Below, piece after piece: positions 51,419 to 59,424 of a stretch of DNA of 64,000 bases; position 1 is the stretch's first letter; the number at the start of each line of letters is the position of its first letter. The position numbers and the translations under genes were made by a program. The notes under the pieces were generated by a model that saw only the letters and a list, made by a program, of their open reading frames with translations, was not told the origin of the DNA and searched no databases. Origin of the DNA: Armatimonadota bacterium (GTDB lineage: Bacteria > Armatimonadota > Chthonomonadetes > Chthonomonadales > Chthonomonadaceae); NCBI GenBank assembly GCA_028871815.1, contig JAGWMJ010000012.1:62001-126000 (forward strand), read 5' to 3'.

Positions 51419-52490
51419 TGCCGAGCGACCGATACGGCGGCAACGACCGCGCGCGATCATTCGTGGCTGGGTTTGCGCGCTGGCCACGTTAATCGTTTCC
51501 GCGCCGTCGGCCGCCCCGAGCTCGGCGCGCGGGCCCGTTAGCGCCCGGGCCGCTACGCTACAACTGGAACGCGACCTAGCACTGCCCGCGACCGACATGC
51601 TGCACGGTTGGTGGTCGGCAGGGTGGCTGCTGGTCGGCCGCGCCAATATCAGACCACACGCCAGGGCGCCGCTCGTGCTTTATCTTCGCAGCGTATCTTC
51701 CGACGAAACCCGCAAGCCCCGTGCGCTGAACCGCTTCATCCGCGCTCACAGGCTGGATTATGCGGATTACGTGTGCGGTCCGTCGGGAACCAGGTTGCTG
51801 TACGGCGGCTGGTCGTTCCGCCGATCGTGGGCGTACCTGTTCCACGGAAATTCAGCGCCCAGGCGCATATTCCGCTCGGCGATGCGGACGCGACGCGGCG
51901 ACGAGTACACCATCTTCATCATCATGGCTACCGACAAGCGCATCGTGCTCTACCCTACCGGTGGCGGAATTGTATACCCGGTGCGCTCGTACGTTGCGGT
52001 CCGCGACGGCGCGTTGCGCGGGCCGGTCGTTACGCGGCTTGCCAGGCCGTTATTGTCCAACGAGGTGGCGAGCTTCGGCGGCGGATTCGTCGGCTTGGCA
52101 CCTACCGACCTTGGCGGCGTGGTGCCTGCATCTATCTCCGGGTCGTCCGGCGCCACGATCCGCAGGACGGTGCCGCTTAACCTGCATGGGTATGCGGACA
52201 ATGGATGGACGTGGGCAGTCTCGCCGGACGGCAAGTGGCTGGCTTACGCGGGCAGCATCGTGGAATCGCGGCGCCGCACAGCCTCCGGCGCACAGCCGCC
52301 GGCCAGCATGCTTGAGGTCTATTCGCTTGCGACTGGCCGACTGGCGGCGCACTCGGCATTGCCAGGCACCCCGGCTGGGGTAGATTTCGCGCCGGATGGC
52401 GGGCACATCGCGGTGGTACTGGAGCACGCGTTGCGGCCGCATGGTTCTACCGACGTGTTCGTGTATCATTGGCGTGGCGGGCTTCATTGA
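51408..52490 (+). CDS. Exported beta-propeller-like protein, candidate immunity for tip C
   Basis: The start is TTG 51408, which overlaps the last codons of the toxin tip; no ATG occurs until well inside the protein. The product has 360 residues with an N-terminal export signal (basic RPRAIIRG, then WVCALATLIVSAPSAAPSSA). The rest is beta-rich, with repeated segments of a WD40/TolB-like propeller (SPDGKWLAYAG, then EVYSLATGRL, then FAPDGGHIAVVL). I do not recognise a named family. A periplasmic location fits exactly what would be needed to neutralise a peptidoglycan-attacking toxin, and translation is coupled to the tip. Immunity is therefore an inference from position, coupling and export. 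Confidence 0.6.
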   Translation: MCTDAERPIRRQRPRAIIRGWVCALATLIVSAPSAAPSSARGPVSARAATLQLERDLALPATDMLHGWWSAGWLLVGRANIRPHARAPLVLYLRSVSSDETRKPRALNRFIRAHRLDYADYVCGPSGTRLLYGGWSFRRSWAYLFHGNSAPRRIFRSAMRTRRGDEYTIFIIMATDKRIVLYPTGGGIVYPVRSYVAVRDGALRGPVVTRLARPLLSNEVASFGGGFVGLAPTDLGGVVPASISGSSGATIRRTVPLNLHGYADNGWTWAVSPDGKWLAYAGSIVESRRRTASGAQPPASMLEVYSLATGRLAAHSALPGTPAGVDFAPDGGHIAVVLEHALRPHGSTDVFVYHWRGGLH

Positions 52491-53266
52491 TCCCGCCAGC
52501 CTTCGGCGCCCGCTCCATCTCCGGTACGCCAACCGATCCGTACTCCGGCTTCGGAGCGCAATATGGGACCTATAGCGACACAGAAACCGGCCTGCAGCTC
52601 CTCGGCTACCGGTACTACGACCCGGCGCAGGGCCGGTTTGTAAACCGTGACCCCATCGGCATGGCCGGAGGGGTGAATGTTTATGGGGTTGTGGGGAATG
52701 ATGCGGGGAATCGGGCGGATCCGGAAGGTCTGGTCAGGTTATGGGAGATCGTGTCTCATGGCATCCCTCAGCACTCCGACATCTGATTCGGCCCGGACGA
52801 TCCGTGGCCCGGCAACCCGTGGGGTGGCAGCTGGCACAAAGTTATGGACCCGATAGCCGCGATTGTTGGTATGCCGCCGATTCCGGAGCCAACGCCGCCC
52901 TCGTTTGGCTTTTTTCCAGCCAATGGTCATGGCGGATCGTGCGGATCGAGTAGTAGCAGCCGAGGTAGTTCAACCTTGAGCGGCCGTGGTGGATCGAGCG
53001 GGCCATCTGGCGGTTCCAGTGGGCGCATCTTTCCCGGCCCCGGCCGCGTGACGTCCCCGGACCTGGACGTGGGCAAGAAGGCGACACCGATCGGGCCGGA
53101 CATCCACGATCCCGGTTACTGCATGCGGCTCTACGACGAGTGCGAGGGCCGGGTGAAGAATCCGCCAGACTATTGCCTTATACCAATTCCATGGACCCAT
53201 ATCGGCAACTGCCGTGATTGGGCGAAACGAATGATGATTGGGGCACGTCCGCCGCGGTCGCGATGA
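52469..53266 (+). pseudogene. Orphan RHS core end with tip D, interrupted by in-frame TGA
   Basis: The frame contains the RHS core end (AFGARSISGTPTDPYSG, GYRYYDPAQGRFVNRDPIG, NDAGNRADPEG) followed by the tip start LVRLWEIVSHGIPQHSDI and a TGA at 52784-52786. The same frame continues with FGPDDPWPGNPWGGSWHKV, a Pro/Ser/Gly linker (52870-53030) and a terminal domain rich in Cys and aromatic residues (DPGYCMRLYDECEGR, NPPDYCLIPIPWTH, GNCRDWAKR), ending at TGA 53264. The halves read as one tip of about 190 residues. No tip family is recognised; the cysteine spacing is reminiscent of small secreted enzymes. There is no start codon for the core part except TTG 52469, so it is a displaced and probably inactivated module. 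Confidence 0.6.
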
Positions 53267-53318
53267 GTCTGCGAGCGGCGCGCGCAGAGTTTTGCATTGG
53301 GCTGATGGGACGCTGACG

Positions 53319-54218
53319 ATGCGGATTGCACCACTGATCGGGTTGCGGCAGAGGTTGCGTGCCGTTGCGGCACGCAACCCAATCTGTGCGCTAGCTGCTA
53401 TCGCTCTGGCGGTGGACGGTGCCGTGGCCCTATCGCTGCTATTTGCGTACGCCGACCTACTAGACATCTACGACCTCATCGTACTGGGAGGCCGACCAGC
53501 CGCCATCCGGGCAGAAATGGATGATGCCCCGATGAGCGCCATGCGAATAGTGGGCTTAGACGTCCGGCCATACATGATAGACGAGGCAGTGTGGCACGCC
53601 CGTACGCGGTGCACGTTGGCGCTACTCCGTGACGGCGCAACGGCCGGCTACGCGCTTCGGTCGGCGGCAGCCGCCGGAAAATGGCGAGTCGCGACCGCCG
53701 TGCTCTCCAGCCGGTATCCGGCCGAAAGGACCTCGCTCAGATTCTGCGCCGTTGCGGCGCTTCCGGCGGGTCGTGCAGATATCCTCTCGCTCGCCCTGCG
53801 GCGTGGCCTTAGCCCTGCTGCCAAGTCGTTCGGCGAGCCGCTGCTGTCGGCTGCGGCTTTTTGGGGAGATGTCCTGCCGATCACCAACCTGGTGCGCGCT
53901 GGGGCGTCCGTTAACGGAACCGACCGGTTTGGCCAAACCGCGTTGATGACATGCGTGTGTGGCGCGACATCCCCCAACTACGGCCCGCAGGAGCTCCCGC
54001 GGACGGCCGCTGCCCGCCTGCTGATCCGGCTTGGTGCTGCCGTCAATGCCAAGGACTACTCGGGCCGAACAGCCCTCGACCTCGCCGTCCGCAACGGTGA
54101 CCTGGCGCTGGCCAGCATCCTGCTTCATGCTGGCGGCAGAGCGTCGCAGCAAAGCGGCACGTCGGATTCCGTCGGCCGCGCCGCATCACGGTATGTGCGG
54201 GCGCGTCATGAGCCGTAA
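53319..54218 (+). CDS. Membrane-anchored ankyrin-repeat protein, candidate immunity
   Basis: This 299-residue protein has one N-terminal membrane helix (residues about 19-45, ICALAAIALAVDGAVALSLLFA) followed by about five ankyrin-like repeats. The clearest are GDVLPITNLVRAGASVNGTDRFGQTALM and YSGRTALDLAVRNGDLALASILLHAG. Ankyrin proteins often serve as immunity proteins in polymorphic toxin loci. The membrane anchor would place the repeats on one face of the membrane. ATG 53319 is used because the helix then begins near the N-terminus; a longer frame from 53238 has no better site. The stop overlaps the next start by 11 bases. It follows tip D by 52 bases. The role is inferred from position. 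Confidence 0.65.
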   Translation: MRIAPLIGLRQRLRAVAARNPICALAAIALAVDGAVALSLLFAYADLLDIYDLIVLGGRPAAIRAEMDDAPMSAMRIVGLDVRPYMIDEAVWHARTRCTLALLRDGATAGYALRSAAAAGKWRVATAVLSSRYPAERTSLRFCAVAALPAGRADILSLALRRGLSPAAKSFGEPLLSAAAFWGDVLPITNLVRAGASVNGTDRFGQTALMTCVCGATSPNYGPQELPRTAAARLLIRLGAAVNAKDYSGRTALDLAVRNGDLALASILLHAGGRASQQSGTSDSVGRAASRYVRARHEP

Positions 54219-54984
54219 CGTGAAGCCTGGCAGCCGATACTCCGTAGACGAGGCAGCGCCATTCCACCGCCGGGCAACCCGCTTGGCGATACGTTTGGCC
54301 AGCTTCGTCGTTCGCGCCGTCTGCCTGCTCGTGCTTGCGGCAAACCTTACGGCGATACTGGCGTTAGTCGTCAGTTCGCGTGCGCGGGCTCTCCACAGTG
54401 CGGCGGCGGATGGCGACCTACCAGGCATCTCGCGTGGCCTTAGGGATGGCGTGCCCGTTGACGCCCGCACTTTCGGCATCGGCGGGGTAGAAGCGCCGAT
54501 CGCCGCCGCGGCGACCACTGATCGGGTTCGTGCCGTTCGCCTTCTGGTTTCCCGCGGCGCCGATCCCGGGCCAGGACTTACCGCTGCCCTGTTCTGGCGC
54601 AAGTGGGCGTCGGCCACAGTCATACTCATGGATGGTCGCAACTTTAGCCGTCGTCTGCTCAATACTTGTGTGTGGTCGGCTTTGGGCGACGATCGGCCCG
54701 AGATTGCGCATCTCGCGCTGCTGGACGGCGGCGATCTGAACTCGGTTGGGCCAAACGGCGCCAGCGTATTAGAGTGCGCAATGGACGAGCGCGCGGCAGC
54801 GCTTGTAAGGTTCATCCTCCAACACACGCCGGCTGCCAGGGTTCCCAGTGCGTTGCGCCTGCAAGCTATTGCGTTTCTCCACAAGCGCGGTCTGGCGCTT
54901 GGCGCGATTAACCTTCCGATCCCGGCTGGCGCTGGCGTCAAATACCGAGCCCATGGCGCCGCGTCAGCGACGGCGCGCCTTTGA
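54208..54984 (+). CDS. Second membrane-anchored ankyrin-like protein
   Basis: This 258-residue protein has one membrane helix (residues about 30-55, SFVVRAVCLLVLAANLTAILALVV) and degenerate ankyrin-like repeats (ALHSAAADGDLPGISRGLRDG, RAVRLLVSRGADPG, EIAHLALLDGGDLNSVGPNGASVLECAM). Topology and size parallel the preceding gene, and ATG 54208 overlaps its stop by 11 bases, so the two are a translationally coupled pair. They probably arose by duplication followed by divergence, or they protect against two related tips. Behind it lies another RHS core-end remnant, so it closes the tip-D module. Confidence 0.6.
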   Translation: MSRNVKPGSRYSVDEAAPFHRRATRLAIRLASFVVRAVCLLVLAANLTAILALVVSSRARALHSAAADGDLPGISRGLRDGVPVDARTFGIGGVEAPIAAAATTDRVRAVRLLVSRGADPGPGLTAALFWRKWASATVILMDGRNFSRRLLNTCVWSALGDDRPEIAHLALLDGGDLNSVGPNGASVLECAMDERAAALVRFILQHTPAARVPSALRLQAIAFLHKRGLALGAINLPIPAGAGVKYRAHGAASATARL

Positions 54985-55269
54985 CCGCGCCATGCCGGCA
55001 CTTCCAGTATCTTCTACGCCTTCGATCCGCAGGGTAACCCGGCCGAAGAGGTCAACTCCAGCGACACCGTCCTCGCCTCTTTCGCATTCGACGCCTTCGG
55101 CGCCCGCTCCATCTCCGGTACCACAACCGATCCGTACTCCGGCTTTGGCTCACAATATGGGACCTATAGCGACAGCGAAACCGGCCTGCAGCTCCTTAAT
55201 CTCCGGTACGACGGCCCGCACCGGAACGGCTTGTACACCACTATCCAATCGGCATGGCCCGAGAGATGA
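54985..55269 (+). pseudogene. Decayed RHS core end (copy 3), tip lost
   Basis: The frame gives SSIFYAFDPQGNPAEEVNSS, then FAFDAFGARSISGTTTD and YSGFGSQYGTYSDSETGLQ. After that the conserved YRYYDPAxGRF segment is corrupted (LNLRYDGPHRNG) and the frame ends at TGA 55267. DNA similarity to the other core ends can be followed in other frames to about 55330. No tip domain follows. Confidence 0.7.
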
Positions 55270-55330
55270 ATGGTTATGCGCACGTGGGCAATGATGCGGG
55301 GAATGGGGCGGCCGACGCCGAACTCCCGAG

Positions 55331-56103
55331 TACTGCCGGTCGCGGCAGGGGCGACGGCCGTAGGCAGGGGAGCCGGTGCGGTAAGTGGTTAGACGCTTGA
55401 TTGAGATTCGTGCGTGCAATCGTGCTGCGACGAGTCGCCGGTCCGATCAGTACTGGATAACCGGGCGCGATGCTCGCTCAGCACGGTTGACCACCATCAG
55501 CCGTGGAGTGCACCACGTAACCACGACACGGAATCAATGAATGGCATTGTGCCGGAACGGCGCGATTCAGGGCGATCCTTCATCGTCGATTCTCCAACGG
55601 CTTCCGGCGGCACGTACCGTACAAGGTGGATGCCGGCGCGCATTTCGCCCAGGCTATTCGGTTGCGCCAGCTGTATGCTGCCGTGGTCCCCGGGCGACCG
55701 GGCGCCTCAACATGAGGCCTTAGTCCGCTTAATCTAGCCACGCCACCTCAATCCAGCGAGCTCGGCAGGGCTGAAGCAGGCGCATCGCAGTGGAATGCAT
55801 CCCTCCAGGCAGCCGGCTTACGGCGTTGCGTGAGTGGTGATCGGCTCGGCTTAAAGCGTGGTCGGCAGCGCCGCCGTCACCGATGTCAGGCGGCGTCGGC
55901 AGAACCACCACCTGCTTGCGCTCCGCGTTTGTCAACAGCAGCCATACACCCTGGTAAGCCAGTCCGGCTACTAATGTCACAGATACATTACTTCTGCAGG
56001 TTTGCTAATGCGCAAGGTAGAAGATGAATCGCAGAGGCATCACGTGGCGTTACCGGTAGGTGGCAGGATCGGCCTGCCGCAGGAGCTATCACCGGATACC
56101 GGC
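55331..56103. other. Intergenic region after the RHS array
   Basis: About 770 bases hold only short frames without ribosome-binding sites or motifs. The region may contain decayed tip or immunity DNA. It ends at the stop of the convergent DUF512 gene. Confidence 0.45.
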
Positions 56104-57510
56104 CTATGCGCCGGGCTCCATCAACCAGCGGTTCGCGGAAATCGGCGCGGCTCGCGCTTGCGGTAGAAGGCCGAGCGCCACGCACAGGTCGCTGGGGCGG
56201 TTGCCGGAGACGACCAATGGCCGACCCAGCTGGGCTGAGACGTCGGCCGGCGTCAGGTCATCGAGAAACAGGCCATCTGCTCGCAGACAGATCTTCGGCG
56301 CCACAACCTGCTCATGAGCTCCGCGGAACTGCCGTACCTGCAAAATGATATCGGTGGCCGTCAGCAGTCCGGCGATCCGGATATCGCCGCCGAAGAATCC
56401 GTTCTTGATGGTGCAGACGTTTACCGATACATCCGCGATCCGGTTGAGGCGCGCAGCGAACTCGGTGACGATCCCGGCAGCCATCTCGGCCGTGACCAGC
56501 GTTGCCTGCACGGGCCGTGGCGCGCGGTCCGGCAGGCGGCGCGAGACGTTTTTGGCGTCGTCGAGAAACAGCCGCACCGTGCCGATCCCATCTTCCAGCT
56601 GCGGAAACGCTTCGTAGTGCCTCCGACCGGGCCACGGGGCGCCGGCCAGAAAGTACCACTCATCCGCCAGCCAGGCAAACCGGGTCCCGAGGCGACGCCG
56701 GAGTGCACGCTCCATGCGGCTTACGGCGGCGATCATGCCGCCCGCGTAGTCGTGCTCCACATGCTCCACCGGCGCCAGGCCGCGCCGGAACCGCGTCAGT
56801 CCAACCGGTACAATCGCAGTGGAGAGTACGCCGCACCGCTTGCCGCTGGCCGCCGGGTGCTCCTCCGCCAGTTCCTCAATCGTCTGCCGCAGATGATCAC
56901 CGTCATTGAGGCCCGGGCACAGCACGATCTGCGCGTGGACATCGATGCCGGCATCTGCCAGCATCCGCAGCTGGGGCAGAATCGCCGTCGGCGCGCCTCG
57001 GCCGAGCAGCGTGCCCCGCAAAGCCGGTTCGGTGGCATGCACCGACACGTACAAGGGGGACAGCCGCTGCTCCAGAATACGCGTCCACTCGGTGTCGCTG
57101 AGATTGGTCAGCGTTACGTAGTTGCCATGCATAAACGAGAGGCGGAAGTCGTCGTCCATCAGATAGAGCGGCTTGCGCATCTTCTTCGGCATCTGATGGA
57201 TAAAGCAGAAGACACATCGGTTGTCGCAGGTATGAACGCCGTCGCCAAGATCCTGCTCGAACTCCAGCCCGGCATCGGCCGAATCGACGTTTTGTACCAC
57301 GATCTCGAGGCGCTCCGCGCCGCGCTGCAGTGCAAGCTGTAGGCGCTGCTCGGCAGCGTGGAAGCGGAAATCGAGCACGTCATGAATCGGGTGGCCGTCG
57401 ATGCTCAACAGCAGGTCGCCCGGACGCACTCCGGCATGAAACGCCGGCGAATGCGGCCGCACGGCCGAGACAAGCAGGCCGGTGTCGACCTCGTGCGCGG
57501 TCTGCTTCAT
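56104..57510 (-). CDS. DUF512 / PDZ / radical-SAM-like iron-sulfur protein
   Basis: This 468-residue protein has three parts: an N-terminal PDZ-like segment (VRPHSPAFHAGVRPGDLLLSIDG), a cysteine motif C95-x3-C99-x2-C102 (HTCDNRCVFCF) like that of radical SAM proteins, and the DUF512 domain towards the C-terminus (GIGTVRLFLDDAKN, VVAPKICLRADGLFLDDLTP). It belongs to the conserved family also found in cyanobacteria and clostridia whose function is unknown; radical chemistry at a 4Fe-4S cluster is likely. ATG 57510 overlaps the stop of rsmA as ATGA, so translation is coupled to the rRNA methyltransferase. Confidence 0.85.
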   Translation of the reverse strand: MKQTAHEVDTGLLVSAVRPHSPAFHAGVRPGDLLLSIDGHPIHDVLDFRFHAAEQRLQLALQRGAERLEIVVQNVDSADAGLEFEQDLGDGVHTCDNRCVFCFIHQMPKKMRKPLYLMDDDFRLSFMHGNYVTLTNLSDTEWTRILEQRLSPLYVSVHATEPALRGTLLGRGAPTAILPQLRMLADAGIDVHAQIVLCPGLNDGDHLRQTIEELAEEHPAASGKRCGVLSTAIVPVGLTRFRRGLAPVEHVEHDYAGGMIAAVSRMERALRRRLGTRFAWLADEWYFLAGAPWPGRRHYEAFPQLEDGIGTVRLFLDDAKNVSRRLPDRAPRPVQATLVTAEMAAGIVTEFAARLNRIADVSVNVCTIKNGFFGGDIRIAGLLTATDIILQVRQFRGAHEQVVAPKICLRADGLFLDDLTPADVSAQLGRPLVVSGNRPSDLCVALGLLPQARAAPISANRWLMEPGA

Positions 57511-58421
57511 CGCGGAACGTCCGATTCGATGGGCCGCCCTGCGGCAAGGAATGCCTGCGTAAGCAGCGCGAACTCGGCGATGCTCAGCGTTTCGCCCCGC
57601 CGCAGACCATCGATTCCTGCTGCCGCCAGAATCGACGCGCACTCGTCGCGATCGTCCAGTGCAAGGCCGAGCCCGAACGATGCCGGAGCCCGCACCAGTG
57701 CGTTCAGAAGGGTCTTGCGCCGCTGCCCGAAGGCTGCACGCACTACGTGGAAGAAGAGCGTTTCGTGCTCGACCGGAACTGCCCGGGCTGTGTGCGGAGT
57801 CAGCGTTACAATCTGTGAATCGACCTCCGGAGCCGGCTGGAACGCGGTGCGCGGCACCACTCCGTGCAGTTCGGCGTGCGTGGTGAACTGTACAAATACC
57901 GACAGCGCCCCATACTCCTTGCCGCCCGGCGCGGCCGCCATCCGTGCCGCAAACTCCCGTTGGACCAGCAGTACGGTCCGCCGCCACTCCGATGTTGAGG
58001 CCAGAAGGCGCTCTAAAATCGCCGTGGAGATGTAGTAGGGAATGTTGGCCGCAACCACACCGCGGACCGGGCCAAATGCGCGCGCCAGAAGGTCGGCGAG
58101 GTCCAGACGCAAGAAATCGGCGAAGATCAGGTCGAGGTTGGGGAATGCTTCACAGAGCTTGCGAAGCGGCGGTTCAAAGCGCGGATCGACTTCCACGGCC
58201 GTCACGCGCAAAGCGTCGCGGCACAGCAGTTTCGTAAGGGCGCCTAAACCGGGTCCGATTTCCAGAACGGGATCGTCGGGCGTGAGGTCCACCGCCCGTA
58301 CGATCCGTTCCAGCGCCGCCTCATCACGCAGAAAGTGCTGGCCCAGCGATTTGCCGGACCGCGCCGGGCGCGGGAGCGGTTTTCTTTTGGCCGAACTTGT
58401 GGAAACCGTATCTGGCGCCAT
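57507..58421 (-). CDS. rsmA: 16S rRNA (adenine1518/1519-N6)-dimethyltransferase
   Basis: This 304-residue protein is the KsgA/RsmA enzyme that dimethylates two adjacent adenines near the 3' end of 16S rRNA during 30S assembly, using S-adenosylmethionine. Motifs are clear: SLGQHFL at the N-terminus, the SAM-binding VLEIGPGLGALT, the acidic VEVDPRF and the catalytic NIPYYIS. RRKTLLNAL is in the C-terminal helical domain. The length is slightly above the usual 270 because of an N-terminal basic tail and a longer end. It follows the 3D-domain gene by about 50 bases on the same strand, an order that recalls yabE-rnmV-ksgA of Firmicutes without rnmV. Confidence 0.95.
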   Translation of the reverse strand: MAPDTVSTSSAKRKPLPRPARSGKSLGQHFLRDEAALERIVRAVDLTPDDPVLEIGPGLGALTKLLCRDALRVTAVEVDPRFEPPLRKLCEAFPNLDLIFADFLRLDLADLLARAFGPVRGVVAANIPYYISTAILERLLASTSEWRRTVLLVQREFAARMAAAPGGKEYGALSVFVQFTTHAELHGVVPRTAFQPAPEVDSQIVTLTPHTARAVPVEHETLFFHVVRAAFGQRRKTLLNALVRAPASFGLGLALDDRDECASILAAAGIDGLRRGETLSIAEFALLTQAFLAAGRPIESDVPR

Positions 58422-58474
58422 GGCTCTGTTGCAGACCCCTGTCGCATCCGCGCGGGGCCGTCGCGGCGAGAGCC

Positions 58475-59179
58475 CTAGTCCAGAATGTGAACACGGGCAT
58501 GGTTCATATCTTTTATGCCGTTTGCACCGTGTTTCGAGTCGATTCCCAGGTCAATGCGGTTGCCCTTGATGGCACCACCGGTATCGGCGGCAACGGCATA
58601 ACCGTAGCCCTCGATGTAGAGGCGAGTACCCAGTGGGATGAAGTGCGGATCCACCGCGACCACGCCGTATCCACCGCGCAGTCCCAGCTCGGTTCTACCC
58701 GAACCGGAGCCGCCGCAGTGAAACGGGTCGTATGTGGTGGCTCGCATGATCATCACCCGCCGTCCAGAGAAGTACCCGCGAGAGGCTAGCTCAAGCTTGT
58801 AACCCACCTGGATGATCGCTGCAACCGGTTTTCTAATCACACGGGATGAAAGCAGCACGCGCCGCAACACGGCCCCTCCCGCCCCGTACTCCTCACGATA
58901 AACGACGATTCGCTCACCGTTCACACCAGCGCGTAATGTGCGGCTGCAGCCGCTCCGAAGCGCCGATGTCGCCTTCCTCTGGGTGGAGTAAGGAATTGGC
59001 TCGCGCAGCGTCACCTTCTTTTCGCCGGCTGCGGTATTCACCGTAGCCGCGGAATGCGCGCTGCGTTCCCCGCCCGTCTGTCCAAACGCCGAACGCGCGC
59101 CGGGCAGCAAAAATGCAAACCCCAACGCAAGCGCCGTGGCGCAAGGAACAAAACGGAGAGGAGACTTGAGAAACACCAT
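58475..59179 (-). CDS. Exported 3D-domain cell-wall protein (YabE/RpfB-like end)
   Basis: This 234-residue exported protein has a signal peptide ([18 protein letters not shown]). A G5-like beta region follows ([36 protein letters not shown]). The C-terminal 3D domain carries the conserved aspartates ([35 protein letters not shown]). 3D domains are lytic transglycosylase-like folds found at the end of resuscitation-promoting and YabE-type proteins, so this is probably a muralytic enzyme. AAAGGAGG lies five bases before ATG 59179. The gene is upstream of rsmA in the same direction. Confidence 0.85.
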   Translation of the reverse strand: MVFLKSPLRFVPCATALALGFAFLLPGARSAFGQTGGERSAHSAATVNTAAGEKKVTLREPIPYSTQRKATSALRSGCSRTLRAGVNGERIVVYREEYGAGGAVLRRVLLSSRVIRKPVAAIIQVGYKLELASRGYFSGRRVMIMRATTYDPFHCGGSGSGRTELGLRGGYGVVAVDPHFIPLGTRLYIEGYGYAVAADTGGAIKGNRIDLGIDSKHGANGIKDMNHARVHILD

Positions 59180-59273
59180 GGTTCCTCCTTTCCGTTTCCG
59201 TTAAGACACCAATTGGATGCCTGTAGTGTGAACCTCCTCGGACGTCGTCTCGGCCAGAATGGAACGACGAACT

Positions 59274-59345
59274 GTAACCGTGCCGGCGGCTGGATTTGAG
59301 GCGTTGCGGCGCCACGATTCCGGTTGTTTCCGCCACTACGGTTAC
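59274..59345 (-). ncRNA. Possible structured leader of the 3D-domain gene
   Basis: On the minus strand GTAACCGT (complement of 59338-59345) pairs perfectly with ACGGTTAC (complement of 59274-59281), closing 56 bases. Inside, GGCGG can pair with CCGCC and GGCG with CGCC around a CCGCAA loop. The element ends about 95 bases before the start codon. A TTGACA-N17-CAGACT pair lies just upstream (59349-59377), but it would start transcription inside the closing stem, so promoter and structure cannot both be right as drawn. Confidence 0.3.
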
Positions 59346-59424
59346 CAGAGTCTGGCACACCGGATGGGTGATGTCAAGTTCGAACGGCCCGCCTGTGGCA
59401 CATGCCACACACCGCGAGCGCCGG

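Noticed and set aside
55414-55980. Short frames between the last RHS remnant and the DUF512 gene
   Set aside because: None has a ribosome-binding site, a motif or a protein-like composition.
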